Assembly: GCF_001668675.1 (NCBI RefSeq) | Contig: NZ_LZKQ01000230.1 | Coordinates: 1-61,457 of the forward strand | From: Mycobacterium asiaticum | GTDB taxonomy: Bacteria > Actinomycetota > Actinomycetes > Mycobacteriales > Mycobacteriaceae | DNA length: 61,457 nt | Direction of reading: 5' to 3' | Part shown: positions 25,711 through 34,433 of the stretch, piece after piece | Position numbering within the stretch: position 1 is the first letter of the stretch | Layout of the letters: each line of letters begins with the position of its first letter | The notes under the pieces: model-generated | Told to the model about the DNA's origin: nothing | The model's database searches: none | Seen by the model: only the letters and a program-made list of their open reading frames with translations | Made by a program: the position numbers and the translations under genes

Positions 25711-26618
25711 GCGTCAAGCAGGTCGAACGGCTGGACCCGGAGTTGCGCCAGGTCGCGGTGACCCGCACCGTATTCACCGCCGACGCGATCCCGCTGATCC
25801 GTGAGTCGATGAACCAGCAGCGCGCGCAGGCGCACCACGACGCCGCCGGTGTGAGCGTCGAACACGAGGTCGCCGCCAATGTGCCGGTGCGCATCTACCG
25901 CGGCGACGGCACGCAGGCGCCGGCCGTCGTCTACTGCCACGCGGGTGGGTTCGCGTTGGGCAACCTCGATACCGACCACCGGCAGTGTCTGGAACTGGCC
26001 CGCCGCGCCCGCTGCTGCGTGGTGTCCGTCGACTACCGGCTCGCACCCAAGCACCCCTTTCCGGCAGCCCTGGACGACGCCGTCGCGGTGCTGAACTGGC
26101 TGGCGGACAACGCAACCCGATTAGGCGTCGATTCGACAAGGATCGCCGTGGCGGGCAGCAGCGCGGGCGGCGCCCTCGCCGCCGTCCTGGCGCACCTGGC
26201 TGCGGACGGCCAGTCACCGCCGGTGGTATTTCAGCTGCTCCATCAACCGGTACTCGACGATCGCTCCACCCCGTCCAAGATCGAATTCCGGGCGACCCCG
26301 GCGTTCGACGGCGAGGGCGCGGAGTTGATGTGGCGCCACTATCTGGCCGGTCAATCACCGAGTGCCCGGTCGGCGCCGGCCCGGCGATCCCAATTGAACG
26401 GCATGGTGCCGGCTTTGATCACCTGCGCCGAGATCGATCCGTTTCGCGACGAAGCGGTGGAGTACGCGTGCCGGCTGCTGCGCGCCGGTGTCTCCGCCGA
26501 ACTGCACGTCTTTCCCGGCGCCTGTCACGGGTTCGATTCGCTGCTGCCGGAATGGCATGCGTCGCAACGCCTGTTCGCGCTACAAGGCGACGCCCTGTCG
26601 CGGGCGTTCAGAAGGTGA
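25692..26618 (+). CDS. Alpha/beta hydrolase of the hormone-sensitive-lipase family
   Basis: A 308-residue esterase. The HGGG oxyanion motif appears as CHAGGFALGN, the nucleophile elbow as GSSAGG, the acid in CAEIDPFRDE, and the histidine in ACHGFDS, so the triad is complete. The VSVDYRLAPKHPFPAALDD segment is characteristic of the HSL group. It is the last gene of the operon behind element C and converges on the adhE1-like gene with an 11-base overlap. It may open a lactone or ester made in the pathway. Confidence 0.85.
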   Translation: MPADPLSVKQVERLDPELRQVAVTRTVFTADAIPLIRESMNQQRAQAHHDAAGVSVEHEVAANVPVRIYRGDGTQAPAVVYCHAGGFALGNLDTDHRQCLELARRARCCVVSVDYRLAPKHPFPAALDDAVAVLNWLADNATRLGVDSTRIAVAGSSAGGALAAVLAHLAADGQSPPVVFQLLHQPVLDDRSTPSKIEFRATPAFDGEGAELMWRHYLAGQSPSARSAPARRSQLNGMVPALITCAEIDPFRDEAVEYACRLLRAGVSAELHVFPGACHGFDSLLPEWHASQRLFALQGDALSRAFRR

Positions 26619-27708
26619 TGAGCTGACGCACGGCTGTGCCGTCGGCCAGATGATCCATCGCCTGATTGATGTCCTCGAGCCGGATCGTCGACGACACCAG
26701 CGATTCCACCGGCAACCGACCCGACCGCCACAGCGCGACGAACCGGGGGATATCGCGACTGGGCACCGCCGACCCGAGATAGCTGCCGATCAACGACCGG
26801 CCTTCGGCGACAAAACCCAACGGCGACAGGCTGATCCGGGCATCCGGGCGGGGCAGGCCCACGGTGATCGTGCGCCCACCCGGCGCGGTGAGCCCGATCG
26901 CGGTCTCCAATGCCAGCGGGTGCCCGACGGCTTCCACCACCACATCGGCCTTGATGCCCGCCGCCTGTTCCGGAGTGTAGGTTTCGTGCGCGCCCAAAGC
27001 GGCTGCCTTGCCTAGCTTTTCGGGCAACTGGTCCACACCGATGACTCGCACGCCGTCGTAGGTGAGTGCGGTCAGCACCGCGGCCATGCCGACGCCACCG
27101 AGCCCGACGACAGCTACGGACTGGCGCGGCCGGGGATTGCCGACGTTGAGCACCGCGCCCCCGCCGGTCAGCACCGCGCAGCCCAGCAGCGCCGCGACGC
27201 CGGGTGGCACGTCGGGCGGCACCGGCACCGCGCTGGCCCGGTTGACCACGGCGTGCGTCGCGAAGCCCGACACCCCGAGATGGTGAAACACCGGGCGGCC
27301 GTCGCGGCCCAACCGGATTCCGCCGCCGAGCAGCGTCCCCGCGTTGTTGGCGGCGCTGCCCGGTTCGCACGGCGTCATGCCCTCGGTCGCACAGCCCGCG
27401 CAGTGGCCGCAGCGCGGCAAGAACACCAGCACCACCCGCTGACCGACGGCCAGGTCGTTCACTCCCTCACCCAGGACCTCGACAATCCCCGCCGCTTCGT
27501 GGCCCAGCAGCATCGGCACCGGCCGCACCCGGTTGCCGTCCACCACCGACAGGTCCGAATGGCAAATGCCGGCGGCCTCGATGCGTACCGCAACTTCGCC
27601 GGGACCCGGCTCGTCGAGGTCGACGTCCACGATGCTGATCGGCCGGGATTCCGCGTACGGGCGGGGGGCTCCGATGCGCTGCAGCACGGCGCCCCGGATG
27701 CCAAACAT
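26608..27708 (-). CDS. adhE1: Zinc-type alcohol dehydrogenase AdhE1-like
   Basis: About 366 residues of a medium-chain zinc dehydrogenase. The catalytic zinc ligands are in AGICHSDL and GHEAAG, and the structural zinc cysteines in CGHCAGCATEGMTPC. The Rossmann motif is GLGGVGMAAV. Position before the Rv0163-like thioesterase and TB18.5 matches Rv0162c. ATG 27708 is preferred; a TTG four codons upstream is possible. Only 14 bases separate it from the divergent thioesterase start, so the promoters must overlap the two coding sequences. It is the right conserved anchor of the island. Confidence 0.85.
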   Translation of the reverse strand: MFGIRGAVLQRIGAPRPYAESRPISIVDVDLDEPGPGEVAVRIEAAGICHSDLSVVDGNRVRPVPMLLGHEAAGIVEVLGEGVNDLAVGQRVVLVFLPRCGHCAGCATEGMTPCEPGSAANNAGTLLGGGIRLGRDGRPVFHHLGVSGFATHAVVNRASAVPVPPDVPPGVAALLGCAVLTGGGAVLNVGNPRPRQSVAVVGLGGVGMAAVLTALTYDGVRVIGVDQLPEKLGKAAALGAHETYTPEQAAGIKADVVVEAVGHPLALETAIGLTAPGGRTITVGLPRPDARISLSPLGFVAEGRSLIGSYLGSAVPSRDIPRFVALWRSGRLPVESLVSSTIRLEDINQAMDHLADGTAVRQLITF

Positions 27709-27722
27709 GTTGGAATACAACC

Positions 27723-28184
27723 ATGACGTCAGTGCCGGACGCGAACGATCTCACCAGCGCCGACTTTCCGGTGCACTGGCCGGTTCTCACCCGCTGGGCC
27801 GACAACGACATGTTCGGCCACCTGAACAACGCGGTGTACTACCAGCTCTTCGACACCGCGATCAACGGCTGGATCGCCAGCGGCGCGGGCGTCGACCCGT
27901 TGACCATCCCGGAGCTGGGCATCGTCGCGGAATCGGGCTGTAGGTATCTCGCCGAGCTGGCGTTCCCGGAGCGGCTCGGCGTGGGGCTGGCGGTGATCCG
28001 GCTGGGGCGCAGCAGCGTCACCTACCGCTTGGCGATCTGGAAAGAAGACCCGGCAACCGACGACCCCCGGCCGATCGCCGCGCTGGGTCACTGGGTGCAC
28101 GTCTACGTCGACCGGGTCGGCCGCAGGCCGGTGCCGATTCCCGACGTCATCCGCTCCCTGCTGGCCACCGCCTGCCTGAATTAG
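27723..28184 (+). CDS. 4HBT-type thioesterase (Rv0163-like)
   Basis: A 153-residue single-hotdog thioesterase. TRWADNDMFGHLNNAVYYQLFD contains the acidic residue of the 4-hydroxybenzoyl-CoA thioesterase type active site and the conserved GHLNN. The Arg-Leu-Gly-rich strand GLAVIRLGRSSVTYRLAIW follows. It probably hydrolyses a short or aromatic acyl-CoA. Divergent from adhE1, matching the Rv0162c/Rv0163 pair. TB18.5 follows after 29 bases but has its own promoter signal. Confidence 0.85.
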   Translation: MTSVPDANDLTSADFPVHWPVLTRWADNDMFGHLNNAVYYQLFDTAINGWIASGAGVDPLTIPELGIVAESGCRYLAELAFPERLGVGLAVIRLGRSSVTYRLAIWKEDPATDDPRPIAALGHWVHVYVDRVGRRPVPIPDVIRSLLATACLN

Positions 28185-28201
28185 CCATCGTTTGCCGCAC
28201 G

Positions 28202-28213
28202 TATGCTTCGCCA
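28202..28213 (+). promoter_or_regulatory. Likely leaderless promoter of TB18.5
   Basis: TATGCT (28202-28207) fits the mycobacterial -10 pattern and is followed by exactly six bases and then ATG 28214. No ribosome-binding site is present. This predicts a leaderless mRNA. No clear -35 is visible. Confidence 0.45.
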
Positions 28214-28651
28214 ATGCCAGTTATGAGCAAGACGGTCGAGGTCAATGCCGACGCCGGCGCCATCATGGGCATCGTCTCCGACATCGAGCGGTACCCGGAA
28301 TGGAACGAAGGCGTCAAGGGTGCCTGGGTACTGGCCCGCTACGACGACGGTCGAGCCAGCCAGGTCCGGCTGGACACCAATCTCAACGGCTTCGAGGGCG
28401 TCTACATCCACGCCGTTTACTACCCGGGCGAAAACCAGATCCAGACCGTGATGCAGCAGGGTGATCTGTTCGCCAAGCAGGAGCAGCTGTTCAGCGTGGT
28501 GGCCACCGGCGCCAGCAGCCTGCTGACGGTCGACATCGACGTCGAACCCAGCATGCCGGTGCCCGCGCCGATGGCGAAGATGCTGCTGAACCAGGTGCTG
28601 GACCAGCTGGCCGCCAACGTCAAGCAGCGCGCCGAGCAACTGGCCAGCTGA
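28214..28651 (+). CDS. TB18.5: SRPBCC/START-fold lipid-binding-like protein TB18.5
   Basis: A 145-residue SRPBCC-fold protein closely resembling TB18.5 (Rv0164). The start SKTVEVNADAGAIMGIVSDI, then ERYPEWNEGVKGAWVLARYDD, and the middle AVYYPGENQIQTVMQQGDLF are nearly as in M. tuberculosis. The fold forms a deep hydrophobic pocket; no ligand is known. ATG 28214 is chosen because a -10 box sits 6 bases before it. It ends directly against the convergent mce1R stop codon. Confidence 0.9.
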   Translation: MPVMSKTVEVNADAGAIMGIVSDIERYPEWNEGVKGAWVLARYDDGRASQVRLDTNLNGFEGVYIHAVYYPGENQIQTVMQQGDLFAKQEQLFSVVATGASSLLTVDIDVEPSMPVPAPMAKMLLNQVLDQLAANVKQRAEQLAS

Positions 28652-29359
28652 CTATGAACTGAAGATTCCGGTTCGGTCCAGCGTCTCAGTCAACCGGCGG
28701 GCCGCGTCGGTGAACTGCCACACCGTGTGTTCGACCACCGCGACGGCGTCCCGGGCTCGCAGCCCGGCGATCAGCCGGCGATGGTTGTCGATCGCTGACG
28801 CTCCCCACTGCGGATCGGCGGCATACAACTGTGCAGGCATGTAGCGCGCGGCGCTCAGCAGGAACCAGGCCAGCTTGATCCGGCCGCTGGCCTGGTTGAA
28901 GACGCGGTGGAAAGAGAACTCCAGCGAGGCGATGGCCTCGGTGTCGGCGGCTGTCACCGCCGCGGCGAGCAGGTCGTTGATGCGTTCGAGCTCGGCGATG
29001 TCGCGTTCGGTGATGCGGTCGGTGGCGGTGACGGCCAGCTCCCGTGCGATTGTCGCCTGCAGCCAGAAGATGTCGTCGATGTCCTGGCGGGTGAGCGGCA
29101 GCACCACATGCCCCCGGTGCGGCTCCAGCTGCACCATCCCCTCGCCGCGCAGCTTCAGCAGGGCCTCGCGCACCGGCGTGATGCTCACTCCGAGTTCGGC
29201 GGCGGTCTCGTCCAGCCGGATGAAGGTGCCGGGCCGCAACGTCCCGGACATGATCGCGGTGCGCAGATGGCCCGCCACCTCATCGGACAGCTGTGCCCGG
29301 CGCAGTGGACGGCGCTTCCGGGACTTCGGCTCCGGGGCAGCCGAAAGAGGTGCGTTCAC
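28652..29359 (-). CDS. mce1R: GntR/FadR-family repressor Mce1R
   Basis: A 235-residue GntR-family regulator. The N-terminal winged helix (about residues 20-85) has LSDEVAGHLRTAIMSGTLRPGTFI and ELGVSITPVREALLKLRGEGMV. The C-terminal FCD ligand domain includes the helical FSFHRVFNQASG segment. It diverges from fadD5 and the mce1 operon, as Rv0165c does; in M. tuberculosis Mce1R represses mce1 and responds to fatty acids. The start is GTG 29359. A 13-nt palindrome covers the ribosome-binding region just upstream. Confidence 0.92.
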   Translation of the reverse strand: MNAPLSAAPEPKSRKRRPLRRAQLSDEVAGHLRTAIMSGTLRPGTFIRLDETAAELGVSITPVREALLKLRGEGMVQLEPHRGHVVLPLTRQDIDDIFWLQATIARELAVTATDRITERDIAELERINDLLAAAVTAADTEAIASLEFSFHRVFNQASGRIKLAWFLLSAARYMPAQLYAADPQWGASAIDNHRRLIAGLRARDAVAVVEHTVWQFTDAARRLTETLDRTGIFSS

Positions 29360-29361
29360 GT

Positions 29362-29374
29362 GGCCTGCCAGGCC
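29362..29374. promoter_or_regulatory. GGCCTG-C-CAGGCC palindrome over the mce1R ribosome-binding region
   Basis: A perfect 13-nt inverted repeat from 3 to 15 bases upstream of the mce1R GTG start, partly covering the AAAGG that would serve as its ribosome-binding site. The 169-bp gap 29360-29528 holds no gene and must contain both the mce1R and the fadD5/mce1 promoters. An imperfect AACA-CA-TGTT symmetry lies near 29440-29449; the Mce1R operator itself cannot be fixed by eye. Confidence 0.45.
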
Positions 29375-29528
29375 TTTCAGCGGCGTATCGGGTCTTTTAT
29401 CCGGCTCTTGTTAAGGACTTCCAGGCCCGTTAATGTGACCCAGACAACACATGTTTTATCAAATATCAGCCTGGCGCAAGCGGTGCGTATGTAAACGGAA
29501 GACAGCTAAGGGACTTGAGGGGAACTAG

Positions 29529-31193
29529 TTGACCGCGCAACTGGCCAGCCACCGGACTGAGACGTCCGGACAGGCTCAGGGCCTCGCTCTCGAGCAGCCC
29601 TATCGCGCCCGGCGCCAGAACTGGGTCAATCAGCTCGAACGGCACGCCATGATGCAGCCGCAGGCCCCGGCGCTGAGATTCCTCGGGCGCACGGTGACAT
29701 GGGCCGAACTGCGGCAACGGGTGGTGGCGCTGGCCGGCGCGCTGAATCGTCGCGGCGTCGGATTCGGCGATCGGGTGATGATCCTGATGCTGAACCGCAC
29801 CGAGTTCGTCGAGGCGGTGCTGGCGGCCAACCTGCTCGGCGCTATCGCCGTCCCGCTCAACTTCCGGCTCACCCCCAGCGAGATCGCCTTCCTGGTGGAG
29901 GACAGCGGCGCCCGCGTGATCATCACCGAGTCGGTGCTCGCGCCGGTGGCAACGGGTGTCCGCGGGATCGCGCCTTTGCTGAAATCGGTGATCGTCGCGG
30001 GGCATGCCGCCGGGGCGACGCGCGACGACGATGTCCTCTTCTATGAAGACCTTATGAATGAGGCGGGCGATGAGCCCGAGCCGGTGGACATCCCCAATGA
30101 CTCGCCGGCCCTGATCATGTACACCTCCGGCACCACCGGCCGGCCTAAGGGTGCGGTGCTCACCCACGCCAATCTGACCGGTCAGACGATGACGATGCTG
30201 TACACCAGCGGCGTCGACCTGAACAACGACGTCGGCTTCATCGGTGTCCCGCTCTTTCACATCGCCGGCGTCGGCAACCTGCTTTCCGGGATGCTGCTCG
30301 GCCTGCCGACGGTGATCTATCCGCTGGGCGCGTTCGATCCCGGGCAACTCCTCGACGTGCTGGAAGCCGAAAGGGTCACCGGCCTGTTCCTGGTGCCCGC
30401 GCAGTGGCAGGCGGTGTGCGCCGAGCAGCAGGCCAGGCCGCGGGAGCTGCGGCTGCGAGTGATGTCGTGGGGCGCCGCGCCGGCGCCAGATGTGTTGCTG
30501 CGCCAGATGTCCGAGATCTTTCCGGGTACGCAGATCCTGGCTGCCTTCGGCCAGACCGAGATGTCGCCGGTCACCTGCATGCTGCTCGGTGACGACGCCA
30601 TCCGCAAACGCGGCTCGGTCGGCCGGGTGATCCCGACGGTCGCGGCCCGGGTTGTCGACGACGACATGAATGACGTGGCGATCGGCGAGGTCGGTGAGAT
30701 CGTCTACCGCGCACCGACATTGATGGACGGGTACTGGAACAACCCGGAGGCCACCGCGGAAGCTTTCGCCGGTGGCTGGTTCCATTCCGGGGATTTGGTC
30801 CGGATGGACGCCGACGGCTACGTATGGGTCGTCGACCGCAAGAAGGACATGATCATCTCCGGCGGCGAGAACATCTACTGCGCCGAGGTGGAGAACGTGC
30901 TCGCCGGCCACCCCCGCATCGTCGAGGTCGCCGTCATCGGCCGGACCGACGAAAAATGGGGCGAAGTGCCGATCGCGGTCGCCGCTGTAACGGACGGACC
31001 CCTCTCGATCGAAGAGCTAGATGAGTACCTGACCGAGCGGCTCGCGCGCTACAAGCACCCCAAGGCGCTCGAGATCGTAGACGCCCTGCCCCGCAACCCC
31101 GCCGGGAAGGTCCTCAAAACCGAATTGCGTTTGCGGTACGGGGCCCGGGACGGCTCCGAAAACCGTTCTGCGTCAACGGGTTCTGCGTCATGA
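29529..31193 (+). CDS. fadD5: Fatty acid-CoA ligase FadD5
   Basis: A 554-residue ANL-superfamily adenylating enzyme, the same length as Rv0166. The ATP P-loop is YTSGTTGRPKGAV, the adenine/hinge region contains AAFGQTEMSPV, and the C-terminal domain has SGGENIYCAEVE and the catalytic lysine in NPAGKVLK. It activates fatty acids to acyl-CoA, in the mce1 context those delivered by the importer. The start is TTG 29529 with GAGGGGAA about 6 bases upstream. It is the first gene of the mce1 operon and is followed by a 226-bp gap. Confidence 0.93.
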   Translation: MTAQLASHRTETSGQAQGLALEQPYRARRQNWVNQLERHAMMQPQAPALRFLGRTVTWAELRQRVVALAGALNRRGVGFGDRVMILMLNRTEFVEAVLAANLLGAIAVPLNFRLTPSEIAFLVEDSGARVIITESVLAPVATGVRGIAPLLKSVIVAGHAAGATRDDDVLFYEDLMNEAGDEPEPVDIPNDSPALIMYTSGTTGRPKGAVLTHANLTGQTMTMLYTSGVDLNNDVGFIGVPLFHIAGVGNLLSGMLLGLPTVIYPLGAFDPGQLLDVLEAERVTGLFLVPAQWQAVCAEQQARPRELRLRVMSWGAAPAPDVLLRQMSEIFPGTQILAAFGQTEMSPVTCMLLGDDAIRKRGSVGRVIPTVAARVVDDDMNDVAIGEVGEIVYRAPTLMDGYWNNPEATAEAFAGGWFHSGDLVRMDADGYVWVVDRKKDMIISGGENIYCAEVENVLAGHPRIVEVAVIGRTDEKWGEVPIAVAAVTDGPLSIEELDEYLTERLARYKHPKALEIVDALPRNPAGKVLKTELRLRYGARDGSENRSASTGSAS

Positions 31194-31234
31194 GAGGAAG
31201 TCGACGGGCCAGAAAATGTTTGCCGGGTGCTGAC

Positions 31235-31262
31235 GTGACGTCAATTGCCGAGTTGGTATACA
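31235..31262 (+). promoter_or_regulatory. Candidate internal promoter between fadD5 and yrbE1A
   Basis: GTGACG (31235-31240), a 16-bp spacer and TATACA (31257-31262) preceded by TG could be a -35/extended -10. A TGACGTCA palindrome (31236-31243) overlaps the -35. The 226-bp gap 31194-31419 contains no gene; it also has a 5-bp hairpin CTACC-TGTC-GGTAG at 31304-31317. Weak evidence overall. Confidence 0.3.
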
Positions 31263-31419
31263 CACCTAGCCGACCATCGGGTACATTCCTGTGGTCTCCG
31301 TTACTACCTGTCGGTAGGGAGCCGTTGGTCACACACTTTGGGTCGGGGCAAGGAGGAGGCGTGCGACACCATCCGCCGCAGCGCCGTCGCATTTCTGCTT
31401 CCGCTGTGAGGGGGCAATC

Positions 31420-32229
31420 GTGACGACATCCTCATCCTCGCGTCCCCGCCTGGTGAGCTATCTGCGCGATCAACTCGAAACACCGCTGACGATGATCGGC
31501 GGTTTCTTCCGGATGTGTGTTCTGACCGGCGCGGCACTGTTCCGCCGGCCGTTCCAGTGGCGCGAGCTGATCCTGCAGTGCTGGTTCATCATGCGGGTCG
31601 CCCTGCTGCCCACGATCATGGTCTCGATCCCGCTGACCGTGCTGCTGATCTTCACGCTGAACGTGCTGCTCGCCCAGTTCGGCGCCGCCGACCTCTCTGG
31701 TGCCGGCGCGGCGATCGGCGCCGTCACCCAGCTCGGTCCGCTGACCACGGTGCTCGTGGTCGCCGGGGCCGGCTCGACCGCCATCTGTGCCGACCTCGGC
31801 GCCCGCACCATCCGGGAAGAGATCGACGCCATGGAGGTGCTCGGCATCGACCCGATCCACCGCCTGGTGGTGCCCCGGGTGATCGCCGCGACGGTGGTCG
31901 CCACCCTGCTCAACGCGCTGGTGATCACCGTGGGTCTGGTCGGCGGATACCTGTTCGGCGTCTACCTGCAGAACGTTTCGGGCGGGGCCTACCTGGCCAC
32001 GCTCACCACCATCACCGGGCTGCCCGAGGTGCTGATCGCCATGATCAAGGCTGCGACTTTCGGCCTGATCGCCGGCCTGGTCGGTTGCTACCGCGGACTG
32101 ACCGTCCGCGGCGGGTCCAAGGGCCTGGGCACCGCTGTGAACGAAACCGTGGTGCTCTGCGTGGTCGCGTTGTACGCGGTCAACGTCATCTTGACCACGA
32201 TCGGGGTTCGATTCGGGACGGGGCGCTGA
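31420..32229 (+). CDS. yrbE1A: Mce1 transporter permease YrbE1A
   Basis: A 269-residue MlaE-type permease with about five to six membrane segments, for example VALLPTIMVSIPLTVLLIFT and TLLNALVITVGLVGGYLF. The conserved cytoplasmic segment RTIREEIDAMEVLGIDPI (the EExDAxxxLGxxP coupling motif) should contact the Mce-type ATPase MceG/Mkl, which is not encoded here. GTG 31420 follows a GAGGGGG ribosome-binding site. yrbE1B follows with a single base between. Confidence 0.93.
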   Translation: MTTSSSSRPRLVSYLRDQLETPLTMIGGFFRMCVLTGAALFRRPFQWRELILQCWFIMRVALLPTIMVSIPLTVLLIFTLNVLLAQFGAADLSGAGAAIGAVTQLGPLTTVLVVAGAGSTAICADLGARTIREEIDAMEVLGIDPIHRLVVPRVIAATVVATLLNALVITVGLVGGYLFGVYLQNVSGGAYLATLTTITGLPEVLIAMIKAATFGLIAGLVGCYRGLTVRGGSKGLGTAVNETVVLCVVALYAVNVILTTIGVRFGTGR

Positions 32230-32230
32230 C

Positions 32231-33100
32231 ATGTCGACATCGACGGTAGTTAAGGCGCGGTTCCCGAAGGCGGTAGCCAACGTCAACCGCTACGCGGGCG
32301 CGGTCACCCGGGGAGTCGACGAATCGGGGCAGCTCGCCTGGTTCTTCCTGACCAGCCTCGGCCAGATCCCACACGCGATCAAGAACTACCGCAAGGAGAC
32401 GCTGCGCCTGATCGCCCAGATCGGCATGGGTACCGGCGCGATGGCGGTCGTCGGCGGCACCGCCGCGATCGTGGGCTTCGTGACGCTGTCCGGTAGCTCG
32501 CTGGTGGCCATCCAGGGTTTCGCATCGCTGGGCAACATCGGTGTCGAGGCGTTCACCGGGTTCTTCTCCGCGCTGATCAACGTGCGCATCGCCGGGCCGG
32601 TGGTGACGGGCATCGCGCTGGCGGCGACCGTCGGCGCCGGTGCGACGGCGGAGCTGGGTGCAATGCGGATCAGTGAGGAGATCGACGCCCTGGAGGTGAT
32701 GGGCATCAAATCCGTCTCGTACCTGACGTCGACCCGCATCGTCGCCGGGCTGGTCGTGATCATCCCGCTCTACGCACTGGCCATGATCATGTCGTTCCTG
32801 TCACCGCAGATCGTCACCACCGCGCTCTACGGCCAGTCGACGGGCACCTATGAGCACTACTTCCGAACGTTCCTGCGTCCCGACGACGTCTTCTGGTCGT
32901 TCCTGGAGGCGATCATCATCGCGGCGATCGTGATGGTGACCCACTGCTACTACGGGTACAACGCCGGCGGCGGCCCCGTCGGCGTCGGTGAGGCTGTCGG
33001 CCGGTCGATGCGTTTCTCGCTGGTATCGGTGCAGATCGTCGTTCTGTCCGCCGCGTTGGCGCTCTACGGCGTCAACCCCAACTTCGCACTGACGGTGTAG
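32231..33100 (+). CDS. yrbE1B: Mce1 transporter permease YrbE1B
   Basis: A 289-residue MlaE-family permease, the partner of YrbE1A. It shows MRISEEIDALEVMGIKSV (coupling motif) and several hydrophobic segments such as AGLVVIIPLYALAMIMSFL. Together the two permeases form the membrane channel of the Mce1 fatty-acid/mycolate-type importer. ATG 32231 lies one base after the yrbE1A stop, so expression is coupled. Confidence 0.93.
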   Translation: MSTSTVVKARFPKAVANVNRYAGAVTRGVDESGQLAWFFLTSLGQIPHAIKNYRKETLRLIAQIGMGTGAMAVVGGTAAIVGFVTLSGSSLVAIQGFASLGNIGVEAFTGFFSALINVRIAGPVVTGIALAATVGAGATAELGAMRISEEIDALEVMGIKSVSYLTSTRIVAGLVVIIPLYALAMIMSFLSPQIVTTALYGQSTGTYEHYFRTFLRPDDVFWSFLEAIIIAAIVMVTHCYYGYNAGGGPVGVGEAVGRSMRFSLVSVQIVVLSAALALYGVNPNFALTV

Positions 33101-33104
33101 CGCC

Positions 33105-34433
33105 ATGACAGGTCCGTTGAAAACCAACAAGATCAAGTCGCCGCCCTACAAGACGGTGGGCCTGGCGGCCTTCCTGGTGCTGCTGCTCATCTTCACGTTG
33201 GTCTACTTCCAGTTCCGTGGTGACTTCACCAAGAAGACCAATCTGACGATGTACTCCGACCGAGCCGGTCTGGTGATGGACCCCGGCTCGAAGGTGACCT
33301 ACAACGGTGTCCAGGTCGGACGGGTCGGCGACATCCAGGAAGTCCAGCGCAACGGCAAGCCGGCCGCCAAATTCACCCTGGAGATCTACCCCCAGTACCT
33401 GGGGACCAAGGGCGTCATTCCGGAGAACGTGGACACGCAGATCAAGGCGACCACGGTGTTCGGCGGCAAGTATGTGTCGCTGACCACGCCGAAGGACTCG
33501 CAAGGCAACATCATCTCTCGCGGTCACCTCACCGCTAAGAGCGAATTGCACGCCTCGGCTGTGACGACCGAGATCAACACGGTGTTCCAGACGCTGACCT
33601 CGATCTCGGAGAAGGTCGACCCGGTCAAGCTGAACCTCACCCTGAGCGCGGCCGCGCAGGCCCTGACCGGATTGGGTGACAGGTTCGGGCAGTCGATCGT
33701 CAACGGCAACGCGATCCTTGACGACATCAACCCGCAGATGCCGCAGGCCCGCCGTGACATCCAGCAGCTGGCCGCCCTCGGCGACGTCTACGCCAACGCC
33801 GCGCCCGACCTGCTGGACTTCCTGAACAACTCGGTGCCGACCGCCCGCACGATCAACGCCCAGCAGCGTGACCTCGACCAGGCACTGCTCGCGGCGGCCG
33901 GCTTCGGCAACACCGGCGCCGACATCTTCGAGCGCGGCGGACCCTACCTGGCCCGGGGCGCGGCCGACCTGGTGCCGACGGCCCAGCTGCTGGACACCTA
34001 CAGCCCCGAACTGTTCTGCACGCTGCGCAACTACCACGACATCGAGCCCAAGGCCTTCCAGTTCCTCGGCGGCAACGGCTACTCACTGAACAGCCACTCC
34101 CAGATCCTCTCGGCGCTGGGCGCGATGCTGAACCCGATTTCACTGGTACCGCTGCTGCTGTCGCAGGTCGGCGGGCTTGCCGCAGGTGTCATCGGTGGTG
34201 CGCCGAACCCCTACACCTACCCAGAGAACTTGCCGCGGGTCAACGCACGCGGTGGGCCGGGCGGCGCGCCCGGTTGCTGGCAACAGATCACCCGTCAGCT
34301 GTGGCCGGCTCCCGAGCTGGTCATGGACACCGGGAACAGCATTGCGCCTTATAACCACTTGGACACCGGTTCGCCCTACGTACTCGAGTACGTCTGGGGC
34401 CGTCAAGTAGGGGATAACACGATCAACCCATGA
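33105..34433 (+). CDS. mce1A: Mce family protein Mce1A
   Basis: A 442-residue Mce1A. A membrane anchor at about residues 18-36 (VGLAAFLVLLLIFTLVYF) is followed by the MCE/MlaD domain (YSDRAGLVMDPGSKVTYNGVQVG), then a long helical segment of the DUF3407 type that forms the tunnel through the periplasm. The C-terminus is Pro/Gly-rich. In M. tuberculosis Mce1A was the original mammalian-cell-entry protein and is part of the fatty-acid importer. The stop overlaps the mce1B start by 4 bases (ATGA). Confidence 0.93.
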   Translation: MTGPLKTNKIKSPPYKTVGLAAFLVLLLIFTLVYFQFRGDFTKKTNLTMYSDRAGLVMDPGSKVTYNGVQVGRVGDIQEVQRNGKPAAKFTLEIYPQYLGTKGVIPENVDTQIKATTVFGGKYVSLTTPKDSQGNIISRGHLTAKSELHASAVTTEINTVFQTLTSISEKVDPVKLNLTLSAAAQALTGLGDRFGQSIVNGNAILDDINPQMPQARRDIQQLAALGDVYANAAPDLLDFLNNSVPTARTINAQQRDLDQALLAAAGFGNTGADIFERGGPYLARGAADLVPTAQLLDTYSPELFCTLRNYHDIEPKAFQFLGGNGYSLNSHSQILSALGAMLNPISLVPLLLSQVGGLAAGVIGGAPNPYTYPENLPRVNARGGPGGAPGCWQQITRQLWPAPELVMDTGNSIAPYNHLDTGSPYVLEYVWGRQVGDNTINP

